Below are positions 22,206 through 34,040 of a DNA stretch of 64,000 nucleotides, in pieces. The first letter of the stretch is position 1, and each line of letters starts with the position of its first letter. The DNA is taken from the NCBI RefSeq assembly GCF_900090045.1, contig NC_041782.1:1645001-1709000 (forward strand), written 5' to 3'. The notes under the pieces were generated by a model that had not been told where the DNA came from, searched no databases, and saw nothing but the letters and a program-made list of their open reading frames with translations. The position numbers were made by a program, and so were the translations under genes. This DNA is from Plasmodium malariae (lineage: Eukaryota; Apicomplexa; Aconoidasida; Haemosporida; Plasmodiidae).

Positions 22206-22386
22206 CTGGAAAAATCAACAGGGTAAGAGTAGAAAAAATATGAAAAAAAAAAAAAATAAAATAAATAAAATAAAATAAAATAAAATAGAAAAAAGAGTGA
22301 AGATAAGTAATGAAAAGTAAAGAAAAATTATGCACTCGTGCAAAAATAGTCGTTAGGTATCATAAACAAAACATCCCATTAACAAA

Positions 22387-22692
22387 ATGAAAAGGAAACC
22401 TTTCGATGGAGAACGCATAAATTGCCCCCCATGTTTAAGTGAGTGGACTCCTCCGCTCAGAGAAAAAGGAAAAAATGAAGAATGTAGAAGACTCGTTAAA
22501 ATGAATAGTTTTAAATACATACATATATGTGTATGTATATTCTTCCCTTCATTTATATGTGTAATGGATAATGTATTTTTATCCTTTATTTTTGTCCCTT
22601 ATTTTTGTTTGTTTCTAAAAGTACAGATCTCTACGGTACTCAACTTTAAAAGCTACACAAGTGGACATTCAAAGAAATTATTTTTACACTGA
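22387..22692 (+). CDS. small hypothetical protein, possibly two exons
   Basis: Not recognised. An ATG opens MKRKPFDGERINCPPCLSEW, a non-repetitive, cysteine-containing (CPPC) N-terminus of about 45 residues unlike the surrounding sequence. The middle (about 22525-22620) is T-rich. It could be two membrane segments of a 101-residue protein, or a short intron with donor near 22528 and acceptor TACAG or AAAAG near 22620-22626. The tail reads STVLNFKSYTSGHSKKLF before TGA. Both interpretations keep frame. Small size and lack of a homologue by recall keep confidence low. Confidence 0.35.
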   Translation: MKRKPFDGERINCPPCLSEWTPPLREKGKNEECRRLVKMNSFKYIHICVCIFFPSFICVMDNVFLSFIFVPYFCLFLKVQISTVLNFKSYTSGHSKKLFLH

Positions 22693-22951
22693 AAATATTT
22701 TAATTTTTTTTTTTGTCTTTTTTCTGTGTCTTTACTTATAAAAATTGAAAATACATTCATTTTACTACTGTATTATATTTTTCTCTATTTTGCTTTATCT
22801 TTTTCTCATTCACCTTTACCTCATTTTGTTTTATTTTTTTGTAAGTGTTGTTTAATCATCCAGCTTGAAATAATTTAAGCATAATAATTATAAAAAAATG
22901 TAGAACTCAAATGACATCCCTTTTTTTGAAGTTGAAATTGTATGAACAGTA

Positions 22952-22989
<38 letters not shown>

Positions 22990-23517
22990 GCTAAAATGTA
23001 GAATAAAATAAATGGCTAGCTCAACTAAAAGTCCGTAACTAATTTAAAATGCAAACCCATAGAACAAACCAATAATTCGTAGGTTAAATTTTGTAACACA
23101 ATTGCTAAATTACGAAAAGGTGAATAACAACAGAATAATATGTTAACAGCAATTTTGCGTTTATATGATATTCTGCGAAGGGTACAATATATTGTGTAAC
23201 ATATAAGGGAAAAAATAAGCTCGCTTTTTTTTTTTTTCTGTTTTGTTCTTTAAAAGTTTAAAAATCAGCGCAATTATAGTACGTTTTAGGAAAAAAAATA
23301 AAAATAAAAATAAAAACATGCATATGTATAAATAAATAAATAAATAAATATATATATATATATATATGTACATATGTGTATAATAAAAACCATGAATTGT
23401 TTAAAAAGTGTTCAAAGGAGTTAAATTTTCTTCGGTAAAATGCGTTTGTGACCTTTGTCATTCATTTTTTACAATTTTTTTTTTCCTGTCCTTTTGGTTC
23501 AATGGACCACATAATAT

Positions 23518-23548
<31 letters not shown>

Positions 23549-23659
23549 CATATACATATGTCCGCATATACATATACAAATGCACATGTGCATTTTTCCA
23601 AAAATTTAATAGTGTTATTAAATATAAAAACGTGCCCGTATATCCACGGATTTCATAAG
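22693..23659. other. intergenic spacer
   Basis: T- and A-runs (22957-22985), a TAAA/TA stretch (23326-23366) and a CACATATATA stretch (23518-23570). I see no gene. Confidence 0.6.
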
Positions 23660-24781
23660 TTAGACTTTCTCTTTTGCCGCTTTTCTATCTAAAATTTTCT
23701 TACGATTTTTATCAATTTTTAGTTTCGTCAATATAACATTGCTTGGGTGAATACCTATAAATGTCGACTCACCATTTACTTTTTCCCTTGTTACTCTTTC
23801 CACGTATATTTTAAATCTCTTTCTGTTTATTTTTACAACTTTCCCCTCCCTTCCATGATTGTGACCTCTACAAATGAGGACTTCGTCGTCTTTTCTGATT
23901 GGCAGTGAACGAGTCTACAAATGAATATTTACAGCGTGTGAAGTAAGCATAATGTATATATATATATATGTACACATAAGTGCACATTTGTACATATAAA
24001 TATATACAATATGCGCATTATGCATAACCTACATTATGGAAAACCTTTAGCTCGTTCGGCTATTTTTGCTAAGTATTATTATATTAAGATATATAACAAA
24101 ATAAAGTTTCTTACCTTATATTTTAATCTTAATTCTTTCGACAACTTAGAGGACATAATTTTCCTTCTAAGTCCTGCAGGGGCGGAAAAATGAGCTTTCC
24201 TTATTTTCCTCCGCGATGAAGATTTTTCTGTAATGAAAAAGAAAAAATTAACAGGTAAGAATTTCTCAAAAAAAAAAAAAAATTTCAAATTTCAGTATAT
24301 AGAACGTGTAATAACACTAATTCGTTAACACTCCCCATTGTGGTATATACATCTCGTGCCATGGAAAAACCGTATCCAACACTGTTAACATTATAATAAT
24401 TATAATAATTATTATCATTAAGGTTATTAATATCGTTAAGGTTATTAATAACATTAAATTAATTAATATCATTATTATAATAGTATGTATGCCTTATTGT
24501 GGGGGAGGTATCCACCCAACTGTTACGTATATATATGTATGTATACATATATATACATACATACATACATACATACTTACATACATACTTACATTCATAT
24601 GCATATATACATACACATGCATCATAAATGTAAAACTCAGTGTACGTATGGGCACACAATGATTATGCTAATATATAGGGATAACTACATTTTGCACGTT
24701 TTTCAATATTTTCCTCGAGGATGTAAATAAATATGAATTCGCATAAATTGCGTTATATAACTTACGTTTGTTGAACTTCAT
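23660..24781 (-). CDS. RPL26: 60S ribosomal protein L26 (uL24 family)
   Basis: Three exons in phase: 24781-24766 (MKFNK), 24227-24115 and 23914-23660, giving 127 residues. It is a component of the cytosolic large ribosomal subunit near the exit tunnel. Family features read straight from the translation: [20 protein letters not shown] then [15 protein letters not shown] in exon 2. Exon 3 has the KOW segment [20 protein letters not shown], then [20 protein letters not shown] and [20 protein letters not shown], with a basic C-terminus. Length matches eukaryotic L26 (about 126-145). The very short first exon followed by a long intron (24228-24765) is common in ribosomal protein genes. The large intron carries ATAATTATTATC and ACATACATACAT microsatellites. 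Confidence 0.96.
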
Positions 24782-25289
24782 TTTTAAAGAAACCGGCAAT
24801 ATTGTACGCACAAGTAATTCTGTTAAAATTAATGAAATTAATGCATTAATGCGAACTAAATTTGTGATACTTTTTTATGCCGCTTTTTATTTTTTCTACT
24901 TTGATAAAAGGTTTCTTTTTTTCTTTTTTTTCACCTAGTATATTAATTGCTTTAAAATTTTAGATCTTCGTGTATGTATTATTGTTACAGTAGCCCTATT
25001 GCTTGCATAAATACTATAAATATGTACATAAAAAATAAATGCATATATAAATGTATACATACATAAATAAATGTCATAAAATGGAATAAATTAGTACATA
25101 TTTTTTTTTTTTGCTATTTATTTTTCTATTGAGAAGAAAAAGGTGTTAATATTTTATGAACGGTTCAGAAAAAAATTTAGCAAAAAAGGAAGCACAAAAT
25201 GGTGAATAAAAAATGGGGGCTACTTTTTTATTCCTGCACGTTCAGGTGATGTTAGCGTAATGTTAACGTAGTTTTAATGTAATGTTGCG

Positions 25290-25398
25290 TAATATTGATA
25301 TTAGTGTTTATGTTTATGTTAATGTTTATGTTAATGTTTATATTAATGTTAATGTTAATGTTAATGTTAATGTTTATGTTAATGTTCATGTTCATGTT
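25290..25398. repeat. 6/12-bp TTAATG/TTTATG repeat
   Basis: TTAATG, TTTATG and TTCATG hexamers arranged in tandem about 18 times. Confidence 0.88.
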
Positions 25399-25567
25399 CA
25401 TTTTTTTTTTTTTTTTTTGTTCTTTTACCCCTTTATTTATGGATAAGCACAATTCATGAGTGGTGTATCCACTTTTCACTTCAACGGTGAAATTTTTTAC
25501 CTATTTTGGCTTTAGCACTTGAGCCCCAAATATATTTGTATGTTCACAATTTTTAAATTATAACAGT

Positions 25568-25695
25568 AATATATATATATGTATATTATATATATATGTA
25601 TATTATATATATATGTATATTGTATATATATGTATATTATATATATATGTATATTGTATATATATGTATATTATATATATATGTATATTATATAT
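25568..25695. repeat. 18-bp TATATATATGTATATTA(T/G) repeat
   Basis: About seven copies with TTATAT and TTGTAT variants, ending about 240 bp upstream of the tRNA-Ile gene. Confidence 0.88.
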
Positions 25696-25932
25696 AAACT
25701 TACATTCTTACATGCATACTTACCTTCTTTTTACTAAATTTTTTTTTCCTTTTTTGTGTAAGTAGTTTTATAGGCATTACAAATAAGTATCATACGCAAT
25801 ATTTCCTTTTTTCGAAAAGCACAAAATTGATTAACGTATTTTTTTTATAAAAAATATAAAAAAAATTATACAGGAATAAATATTATTTATACAATGTTCA
25901 TAAAGATATGAACAAAACATTACATTATTGCA

Positions 25933-26006
25933 GGTCCTATAGCTCAGTTGGTTAGAGCGTACGGCTAATAACCGTAAGGTCGGCGGTTCGAGACCGCCTG
26001 GGACCA
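25933..26006 (+). tRNA. tRNA-Ile (anticodon AAT)
   Basis: A complete cloverleaf. Acceptor GGTCCTA pairs with TGGGACC, the D arm is GCTC..GAGC, and the anticodon stem TACGG/CCGTA encloses loop CTAATAA with AAT at its centre. The variable loop is AGGTC, the T stem GGCGG/CCGCC has loop TTCGAGA, and the discriminator is A. GGTTCGAGACC is a good B box. The first T4 run lies about 10 bases downstream, as expected for Pol III termination. Confidence 0.97.
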
Positions 26007-26493
26007 CAATATTATGTTTTGTTTTATTGGTTTGTTTTGTTTGTATTTGGTTATATCATTAAATTATGAGGTTTAAATGGTAAAATTTATAAATTTTAAT
26101 GTTGCCGTTGAACCGTTTTAAACATATTAATAAATTATGTAAAAATTATATAGATTTATATATATATAATATATAATATTCTTTACGACAAATACGAAAT
26201 AATACATGTGATTACTATATAATTTTTTGTTGATTAATTATTTATAAAGTACTTTTACCTCTCTCCTTTGTGTAATTTAATTGTAAATTATGTATTTACT
26301 TTTTTATGAGGAAGGAATTAAATTATTGCAATTTATTTCTTTTTTGCTTCTTCTCTTTCCAATATTATATATATGCATTATATATATGCACATTTTTTAT
26401 TATGAATAAATAATATATACAATATTTTTATTATGTGAACATTTACTATTATTTTTCGTACTATTTTTACACGTACTTTTTTTTTTTTTTTAT

Positions 26494-26566
26494 TACGAGC
26501 ACCGAGGATCGAACTCGGGATCTTTCGCGTGTGAGGCGAACGTCATAGCCACTAGACCATGCTCGC
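26494..26566 (-). tRNA. tRNA-Val (anticodon CAC)
   Basis: A complete cloverleaf on the minus strand. Acceptor GCGAGCA pairs with TGCTCGT (terminal G-U), the D stem is GTC..GAC, and the anticodon stem TTCGC/GCGAA encloses CTCACAC with anticodon CAC. The T stem CCGAG/CTCGG has loop TTCGATC, and the discriminator is A. It is convergent with tRNA-Ile 488 bases away. Unusually, no T4 run is found on the transcribed strand for about 350 bases downstream. Confidence 0.95.
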
Positions 26567-27817
26567 TTAAGTAGTTAATATCCATCTCTCTTTTTAAAAG
26601 AAGAAAAAAAGATGTTAACTTAAAACTGCAGTAACTACAACAAACAGTAAGTTACAACGTCTTATATAATTACCTTAAACAATTCATTTTATTATGACAT
26701 TATGCATAAATTTCATTTCACTTATATATACTTTCTAGAAAGAAGCTACTTAAAAAGGAATATATTTTACTTCTCTTTCTCTTTCTCTTTCTCTTTTTCT
26801 TTTTCATTTTTTTTTTTTTTTTTTTGCTTTTATGTATGCGATCACATGAATTTCGAGTACAAGGAGTAATAAATTTCTTTTGTAAAAAAAACAAAAAAAA
26901 AGATGCCTTAGGTTTTGTAGCTTTGCAAATATCGCTTTATTTCGCAGTAGGAAAAGGTAATGAACGACAAATAAGTAAAAGATTATTTTGGTAAATTAAA
27001 ATATAGTACGTTCAGAAGGGTAAAAATGTAATATATAAATGTATACATATACATACCCATGCAACATACAATGTATATGAACGTGTACATGTAAAAAACA
27101 AACACCTTTTTGGATTCCTTAAAAAGGAAGAAAACGTGTGCAAATTGCAGCAAAATTAACAAGTCAAATACATACATACACACACACAAACATATGTACT
27201 GATATATGTTAATATTGAAGTCAGAATTTATTATAGCGCTTATGCATAATCTACAAACAGGGTGCAAGCGAAAAAAAAAAAAATAAATAAATAAATAATA
27301 AATAAAAAATAAATAATAGTAACCGTGAGAGTAGTACGGCAAATGGACAACTCGAGAAATGACAATCGAGGTGAAAAAAAAAAAAAGAAAAAAAAAAGGA
27401 GTAAACGTCCTTTTCAATAAAAGGACAATGTACAAAACATATCTTTTAAAATGCAAAATTACGAAAAAGTGAAACTCGAATAATTCCAAAAATTAAGTCA
27501 AAAAGATCAAATAAGCGAACAAAATGAACAACATAAACAAACCAAGGAGGTAAAAAATTATCTTCTTTTATCTAAATGCATTCATCGCAGCCAAACATTC
27601 CCCTTGTACTTGAAAAAAAAATATATATACATACATATAATACATATACATATAATACATATACATATATATATATAATACGCGGAGCACCCCGCTAACA
27701 ATCCACTTTGCTTGGAATTATTTCCGATCGACCACTCAAATGTTCATTTGTCTCAACAACACAGTGCACCCAGTTCATTGCCTTCCATTTTTGCTCTTTT
27801 CTCGTTCAAACTTCTGC
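26567..27817. other. intergenic spacer between tRNA-Val and transporter
   Basis: Contains TTTCTC repeats (26771-26810), A-runs and ATATACATAC stretches. It is the 3' flank of the transporter and 5' flank of the tRNA. I see no supported gene. Confidence 0.6.
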
Positions 27818-29665
27818 TCAAGGGGTAACCGAAAAATTGGGTATGCCGGAGGAGCTCTGTGCATTTCTTTTTATGTAGAATATATGAAACAAGAAAACTA
27901 TAAGGTATGAAGAAAAAATGACTTGTGTTATTATTTCTTTATAGGTACTATTATGCTTCTGATATTTGATATGTTCATATATTTTAAAAGACAAAAAAAA
28001 AGCAAAGGATGCAAACGTATTAATAATTCCAATTAAAACTGAGAAATTTTCCTCTTTAAATACAGTTGACATGTACATGTACATGTGATTTGCAAAAAAA
28101 CTTTGATGAAAAAAATAAATAATTAAAGATACGTATCCAATGATAACACTAGCTGTTTTATAATAAATAAATATTAGCGCGAATACTAAAATTCCTAGTA
28201 TCAAATTAAAACTGATAAAATTATAAATACTGATAACATTTGCTACTATTCCAAATATTAACGTGATAATAAAACTGGAGGGTAAAATAAGAGAATATAT
28301 ATTTAATGTATTTCCAAATACATTATTTTCGTATATATCAAATAACGAAAACATAAAAAAACAAATGCTAAATGTAATTATAAAAAATTCTACTACAATA
28401 AATATATAAAATGGGGAAACAAGTTGTTTCTTCAGAGTTCTACAGCTAATATTTTTAAAAAAACCTTTCATTTTTTTTTCCTCTTTTTTTTCCACTTTTT
28501 TTTCCTCTTTTTTTTCATTGATATATGTACATGTGCTTCTACCACCATCTGTTTTAATCTCCTCAAAATGGACATTTTTTTCAGGTGTACACTTATCCAA
28601 TTTTTCATTTTTATTTTTCCCACTATTGTCTTGATTTTCATAATTCACTATATAAATAACGGCATTGCTACTAATATCTTCTTTTCCTATACTTTTTGCA
28701 ATATCTTTCGCAGGATCACTATTACATATATGCTTATAACTATTCTCCTGTTCATGAATGTATTTACCTGAATATTCCTGCTCATCTATTTCTTTCTTTG
28801 TTTGTTGTACATAATTTTTTTTATACTCTAACATATTAGCTATGAAAAAGGAGGGGAATATACATATCAATATATACACCAGAATAATGACAATAACATT
28901 TTTTTTAAATTCTAAAAAGTCCAATGTAATGATTATCACATTACCAACAAATAAACTCAAAACAGCTAAGGAGGACATAGTACTAATTAGTATATAATTT
29001 TTATTTCTCATAATCGTTTTGAATGTGTTTAATTTGCTCTTTTCTGTCTTATTCGACTTTTCCATAATGTTATCTTTAACTGGATATATTTCATTAATGT
29101 AGTAAATAATGGGTAAGTACGAATTGTCGGAACCAATTCCGAAACAAATAAACGAAATGTTAAAGAGTAGAGAGATCAGTTGAAACATCTTCTGCATGTC
29201 CGTCACTATGATGTGTGCACTACTGCGCGCACCGCTATGACGATTATTCGTTACGTCGCTATGATAACTACTCTTTGCGGCGCTGAGCGCATAAATGTCC
29301 ATGTAACTTTTTGAATAATGCAAGGCTACACTTAATAAGGTCCATCCGATAAATAAAAAAATAAAAGCTACTTGTGAAATATATTTTTTTTTCGAAAAAA
29401 TTTTAATTAATATACTACCAATTGAGCCTGATATAAATTGAATAATTAACCCTGTAACTAGTAAAAATTGTATATAATTTTCTTGCTCTTTACATAAAAA
29501 AAAATCATTGTCCCTTTGTTCTTTTTCATTTTTACATAACCATTCGAATGCTCTATATTTTTTAAATATATTAGCTATAAATATGTAATTCTGATACACT
29601 ATTGCAGTTGTTGCAATGCTGTACATAAATAAAAATATCGTAATTTTGCTTCTTAATTTCCGCAT
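27818..29665 (-). CDS. major facilitator-type transporter, ApiAT-like, putative
   Basis: A single-exon, 615-residue multi-membrane-span protein. About five or six hydrophobic segments precede a central hydrophilic loop (about residues 285-400, rich in Lys/Glu/Asn), and a similar set follows, the 6+6 plan of MFS proteins. Examples are IQFLLVTGLIIQFISGSIGS, ISQVAFIFLFIGWTLLSVAL, FKKNVIVIILVYILICIFPS and FIIVVEFFIITFSI-like segments. The GIGSDNSYLPIIYYINEIYP stretch resembles the glycine/Asn-Leu-Phe-Pro region between early helices in ApiAT (apicomplexan amino-acid transporter) proteins. By recalled synteny it would match a P. falciparum ApiAT member on chromosome 3. Substrate cannot be read from sequence; amino acids are an inference. 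The upstream minus-strand flank carries a long TA tract (29777-29818). Confidence 0.7.
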   Translation of the reverse strand: MRKLRSKITIFLFMYSIATTAIVYQNYIFIANIFKKYRAFEWLCKNEKEQRDNDFFLCKEQENYIQFLLVTGLIIQFISGSIGSILIKIFSKKKYISQVAFIFLFIGWTLLSVALHYSKSYMDIYALSAAKSSYHSDVTNNRHSGARSSAHIIVTDMQKMFQLISLLFNISFICFGIGSDNSYLPIIYYINEIYPVKDNIMEKSNKTEKSKLNTFKTIMRNKNYILISTMSSLAVLSLFVGNVIIITLDFLEFKKNVIVIILVYILICIFPSFFIANMLEYKKNYVQQTKKEIDEQEYSGKYIHEQENSYKHICNSDPAKDIAKSIGKEDISSNAVIYIVNYENQDNSGKNKNEKLDKCTPEKNVHFEEIKTDGGRSTCTYINEKKEEKKVEKKEEKKMKGFFKNISCRTLKKQLVSPFYIFIVVEFFIITFSICFFMFSLFDIYENNVFGNTLNIYSLILPSSFIITLIFGIVANVISIYNFISFNLILGILVFALIFIYYKTASVIIGYVSLIIYFFHQSFFANHMYMYMSTVFKEENFSVLIGIINTFASFAFFLSFKIYEHIKYQKHNSTYKEIITQVIFSSYLIVFLFHIFYIKRNAQSSSGIPNFSVTP

Positions 29666-29771
29666 GTTGCTAAAGGTTAATTGACTTATTTACACTTAAA
29701 AATGAAATAGAATGCTTCGTGTAACACGCCAATTCACGTGTGTTACTTAAATGGATACGTATGTACATATG

Positions 29772-29776
<5 letters not shown>

Positions 29777-29818
<42 letters not shown>
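29777..29818. repeat. TA dinucleotide tract
   Basis: (TA)n of about 42 bases, 110 bp upstream of the transporter start. Confidence 0.92.
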
Positions 29819-29823
<5 letters not shown>

Positions 29824-30470
29824 CATACACTTTTTACTGTAAAATTATAAAAAAAAATGTTTTACAAATAATCATAATGAATTGTTAAAAATTATTTTAC
29901 TCCTACCCTCTTGTGCGCAAACTAAATTTAATAATTTACACAATGTGAATATTGCATGTCGTAACTTCAGTATAACGTTGTAGTATTTAGCAGTATTTCT
30001 TGCGCTTCCGCTCTTTTTATGTTTGAGAATATTACTCATTGCAGATTAAGAAGAAGTATTTATATATATTATGTACATATGTATATGTACATATAAGTAT
30101 GTATATTTATTTATATTTTTTTTTACGGAAAAAGGTGTCGTTCAAATGAATAATTAACAATTAACATGAACATTAGGTTTTAAAAAAATTTCCTCAAAAT
30201 GTTCTCTAAAACGCATGCGTATATATGTATTTTTTTTTTTTGTTTTTTCTCTCTTTTGTTATCCCGCAACAAATGTTCACCGAAAAATCGCATCAGCGTA
30301 TTCTCTTCCACTGATCATGGGAGCAGACTTTTGTTTTAATTATTATCCATTACTTATATGTAATAGCTACGACTTTTTATTTTTTCCAATACTTTATTTG
30401 GAAATCCACTTTCATACATGCTTGTTCATGTTCATAAATATTTTTACATGTCTGAAGATTTGCTTTCAGT

Positions 30471-30650
30471 TGTTAAATTTTTTCACATTTCGTCACATTT
30501 TCTCAAACTTTCTTACCTGTTCATAAATTTTTTCATATTTCGTCACATTTTCTCAAACTTTCTTACCTGTTCATAAATTTTTTCACATTTCGTCACATTT
30601 TCTCAAACTTTCTTACCTGTTCATAAATTTTTTCACATTTTGTAACGTTT
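30471..30650. repeat. 50-bp tandem repeat
   Basis: About 3.4 copies of a 50-base unit (landmark CGTCACATTTTCTCAAACTT at 30491, 30541 and 30591). Copies differ at only one or two bases, so the duplication is recent. Each unit contains TGTTCATAAA. Confidence 0.92.
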
Positions 30651-31747
30651 TCTTAAAATTTCCCGCATCTCGCCACACAATCGTATATTATCTTACATGA
30701 TCATTACTGTTCTTTTCGAAGTTGTCTTCCCATTTTTCGCATTTCCTGCATGAACAAATTCCCATTAACCCCATTAATATATTGAGACTTCAAAAAAAGT
30801 GATATATCATATATGCTTACGAAACATAAGCTGATATATATTAAAGCAAAAATAGCGTTGCATGACGATACATATTACCTTTTTGTTTTCTTCGATTTCG
30901 TATGATATTTAACAGAAGAACATATATTTGCTAAGTATTCTATTAAGTTTTGGTATATCAAACGTTTAATCTGTATATATTATATACAGAAAAATGGCAT
31001 ACAGTTCGTGTGTGGATATTTCTCTTAATTTATTTATTAATGTTTAATATTATAAATGTAATGCTGCTTAACGTTCAGTAACAGGTCGCTCACATATTGC
31101 GTCATTTGTAAGTATTACATAAAATTGACTGTTCATTTGGAACGAGAATAAAATATTTGCCTTTTTTCTTTCTTTCTTTTTTTTTTTTTTTTTCTTTTTA
31201 TAAATCGCACAAATAATGTTAACGAAATCTGAATATTATGTAAAATTTCTTAAATGGCAAAAGACAGAAATTCATAAGTCTACATGCACATTAGAACATA
31301 GCCTTTTCACGCTTGTATGTTTTTACGTTTACGTAGGTACCTTATTTTTATGCATTCGTTTGTAAATTAATAATGTGCATACATATGCATATACATACAT
31401 CTATACATATATCCGAAATGCTTTCTATTTTAAGAAAAGCATGTGCCTGTAAAATTTCTTTTATCTGGCACGTATTTACATATACATATAGACATACATA
31501 CATGTACATGAACATTTAAATATGAACAAATTTATGTTCCTTTTTATGCACATCCTGAACATGATAAGAACTAAAAAAAACAAGAATTTTACACTTAAAT
31601 TATCGCTCTTTAATAGTAGGGGAAATATGGGATACATAATTCAAAAAAGTGTATGAACGCATTTTGAAAAAGTCTGCAAAAGGGGTCACATGATAGAATG
31701 GCACTAAAATACAATCACAAGCATGGGGAAAAAAAATAAATAAAATA

Positions 31748-31985
31748 AATAAAAAATATGAACAGATAAGAGTAATTTAACAAAATATGAACAGATAAGA
31801 GTAATTTAACAAAATATGAACAGATAAGAGTAATTTGAACAGATGATAATTTAACATAAAGAACAGATAAGAGTAATTTAAAAAAATATGAACAGATAAG
31901 AGTAATTTAACATAATATGAACAGATAAGAGTAATTTAAAAAAATATGAACAGATAAGAGCAATTTATCAAAATATGAACAGTTA
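31748..31985. repeat. 29-bp ATATGAACAGATAAGAGTAA repeat
   Basis: About eight copies of a 29-base unit with core ATATGAACAGATAAGAGTAA followed by TTTAACAAA-type spacers. Copies in the middle have deletions. Confidence 0.92.
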
Positions 31986-32306
31986 AAAAAGATGTGAACA
32001 AATAAGAACAAATTATGTGTGTATGCTCAAAAGCAATAGTGATATTTTTAAATTAAAAACATATTTGTAAAAAAAGATAAGCAATACTTAATTCGCTTAG
32101 GAATAAGTATAATGTTCATTTTTCTTATAGTAGTTTTCTTTTCTTTTCTTTTTTTTTTTTTACCCTCTACACACATAATGTATACTGCATATTTAACCCA
32201 CTTATGCGTTTTAGCTTTCAAGCTTCACGTATGTAAACATATATTCGTGCTTTTACATATGTAAACATAGGTATACATATATACGCACACATAAACATAC
32301 ATATGC

Positions 32307-32307
<1 letters not shown>

Positions 32308-32352
<45 letters not shown>
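32308..32352. repeat. TA dinucleotide tract
   Basis: (TA)n of about 40 bases. Confidence 0.9.
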
Positions 32353-32354
<2 letters not shown>

Positions 32355-32443
32355 TCATCTATGTACATATGAATGATAATTTTTTACTTTCTACTGTGTT
32401 TGAATCTTCTCAAATGAAGTGGATTCATTGAAAAGATTTCATT

Positions 32444-32616
32444 TTTTTTGTTTTGCATATTTTGTTTTGCATATTTTGTTTTGCATATTTTGTTTTGCAT
32501 ATTTTGTATTGCATACTTTGTATTGCATATTTTGTTTTGCATATTTTATTTTGCATATTTTGTTTTGCATATTTTGTTTTGCATATTTTGTTTTGCATAT
32601 TTTGTTTTGCTTATTT
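32444..32616. repeat. 14-bp TTTTGCATATTTTG repeat
   Basis: About 12 copies, with TATTGCATACTTTG variants in the middle. It translates as Phe-Ala-Tyr-Phe-Val-Leu-His strings in all three frames because 14 is not a multiple of 3. Confidence 0.93.
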
Positions 32617-33151
32617 CTTTTTTTTGTTCATTTTTTTATTTTTCTTTTTCTTCCATAACAATATATATGACCAGTTTTACACCTTTATAATAGTGCTCCA
32701 TGCATTCCTACGTATGAAGTGTTTAATTATTCTTACACTTCAACGCTTCAGCCCTTTCGTTTATTTATTTTTTACAGATTCTATGTAATCCTTTACTTTT
32801 AACATATATGGCACGTATGATATGTATGGTATATATGGCGTACATTGTTTACAGCTTTCTATTTTTAAAGAAAGTTTTATTTTAATATATTTCTCTTTTT
32901 TAATTTTATATCCTTTTCATAAAATTATTATAATAAATTTTTTCAATATTTTATATTTTTATATTTCCATAGGATAAAAAAAAAAAAATAATAATAAAAT
33001 TTGCACCTCTTTTGAAAATACTAGAAGTTGCACACACATATATAATGCATAATAAATACCATTACATAAGTGCATTTCGCATCCACACATATAAGTAAAC
33101 ATAAGCAAGTACGCAAGAACACATAAACAAATACACTTATATGGAAATATA

Positions 33152-33315
33152 CTTAAAAGGAAGTACACATATAAGCAAATACACATATAAGCAAATACAC
33201 ATACAAGTAAATACACATATAAGCAAATACACATACAAGTAAATACACATACAAGTAAATACACATACAAGTAAATACACACACAAGTAAATACACACAC
33301 AAGTAAATACACTTA
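33152..33315. repeat. 16-bp AAGTAAATACACATAC repeat
   Basis: About 10 copies with AAGCAAATACACATAT and ACACAAGTAAAT variants. Confidence 0.92.
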
Positions 33316-33534
33316 TATGGAAATGTTTTTGTAGCAAATACTCTTATATGCAAGTGCACAAGTGAAAATATACAAACATATATATAAGCATACTTGCTTA
33401 CATTTTCAAGTTAAGCATAAGAACTGATATGCTTCATAAAAATGCATCAAGTACTGAAAGTTATTGTGTGCCCTGAGAAATATACATGATAGGAAGAAAA
33501 AAAAAAAAAAAAAAAAAAATATGTAATTATATAA

Positions 33535-33652
33535 TATTATATATATATAAATATAATAAATATATAATGTAATATATATATAATATAAAATATATATAAT
33601 ATAAAATATATATAATATAAAATATATATAATATAAAATATATATAATATAA
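33535..33652. repeat. TATATATAATATAAAA repeat
   Basis: AT-only array of about seven 16-base units following a poly-A run. Confidence 0.88.
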
Positions 33653-33867
33653 TATGTACGTATGCATGTTTGTGTGCCTTTCAGTTAATGCCCGTTTTAT
33701 GTAAAAGATTCATTTTTTTCCGAAGAAGGAAATGATTTTAGTTATTTAAAATTTTTTAAATATATGAGAGTTTATTTACAAATTATAACGGCACACGTTT
33801 CATTGTGTTCTCTTGATTTGTATTTATTTTATGTGTATATATACATTTTTTTAAAAAAATTATCATC

Positions 33868-34040
33868 ATAATAACAATAATAATAATAACAATAATAATA
33901 ATATTAACAATAATAATAATATTAATAATATTAATAATAATAATTATATTAATAATAATAACAGTATTTATAATATTAATAATAATAATAGTATTAATAA
34001 TATTAATAATATTAATAATAATAATAATAATTTTTTTTTT
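33868..34040. repeat. AAT trinucleotide-type repeat
   Basis: AATAATAATATT-type array of about 170 bases with ACA and GTA interruptions. Confidence 0.9.

Larger units (their letters stand above)
24782..25932. other. intergenic region upstream of RPL26 and the tRNA pair
   Basis: AT-rich flank holding a TTAATGTTTATG array (25290-25398) and a TATATATATGTATATTA array (25568-25695). It should contain the RPL26 promoter, but no defined element is visible. Confidence 0.6.

Noticed and set aside
30215..30526. 103-residue frame with a hydrophobic N-terminus on the + strand
   Set aside because: Its second half is the 50-bp repeat and its composition is that of T-rich spacer. The apparent signal peptide comes from a T run.
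32419..32788. Phe/Ala/Tyr/Leu/His-rich frames of 79-111 residues
   Set aside because: A 14-bp tandem repeat read in three frames. The same strings occur in each frame, which a real gene would not show.
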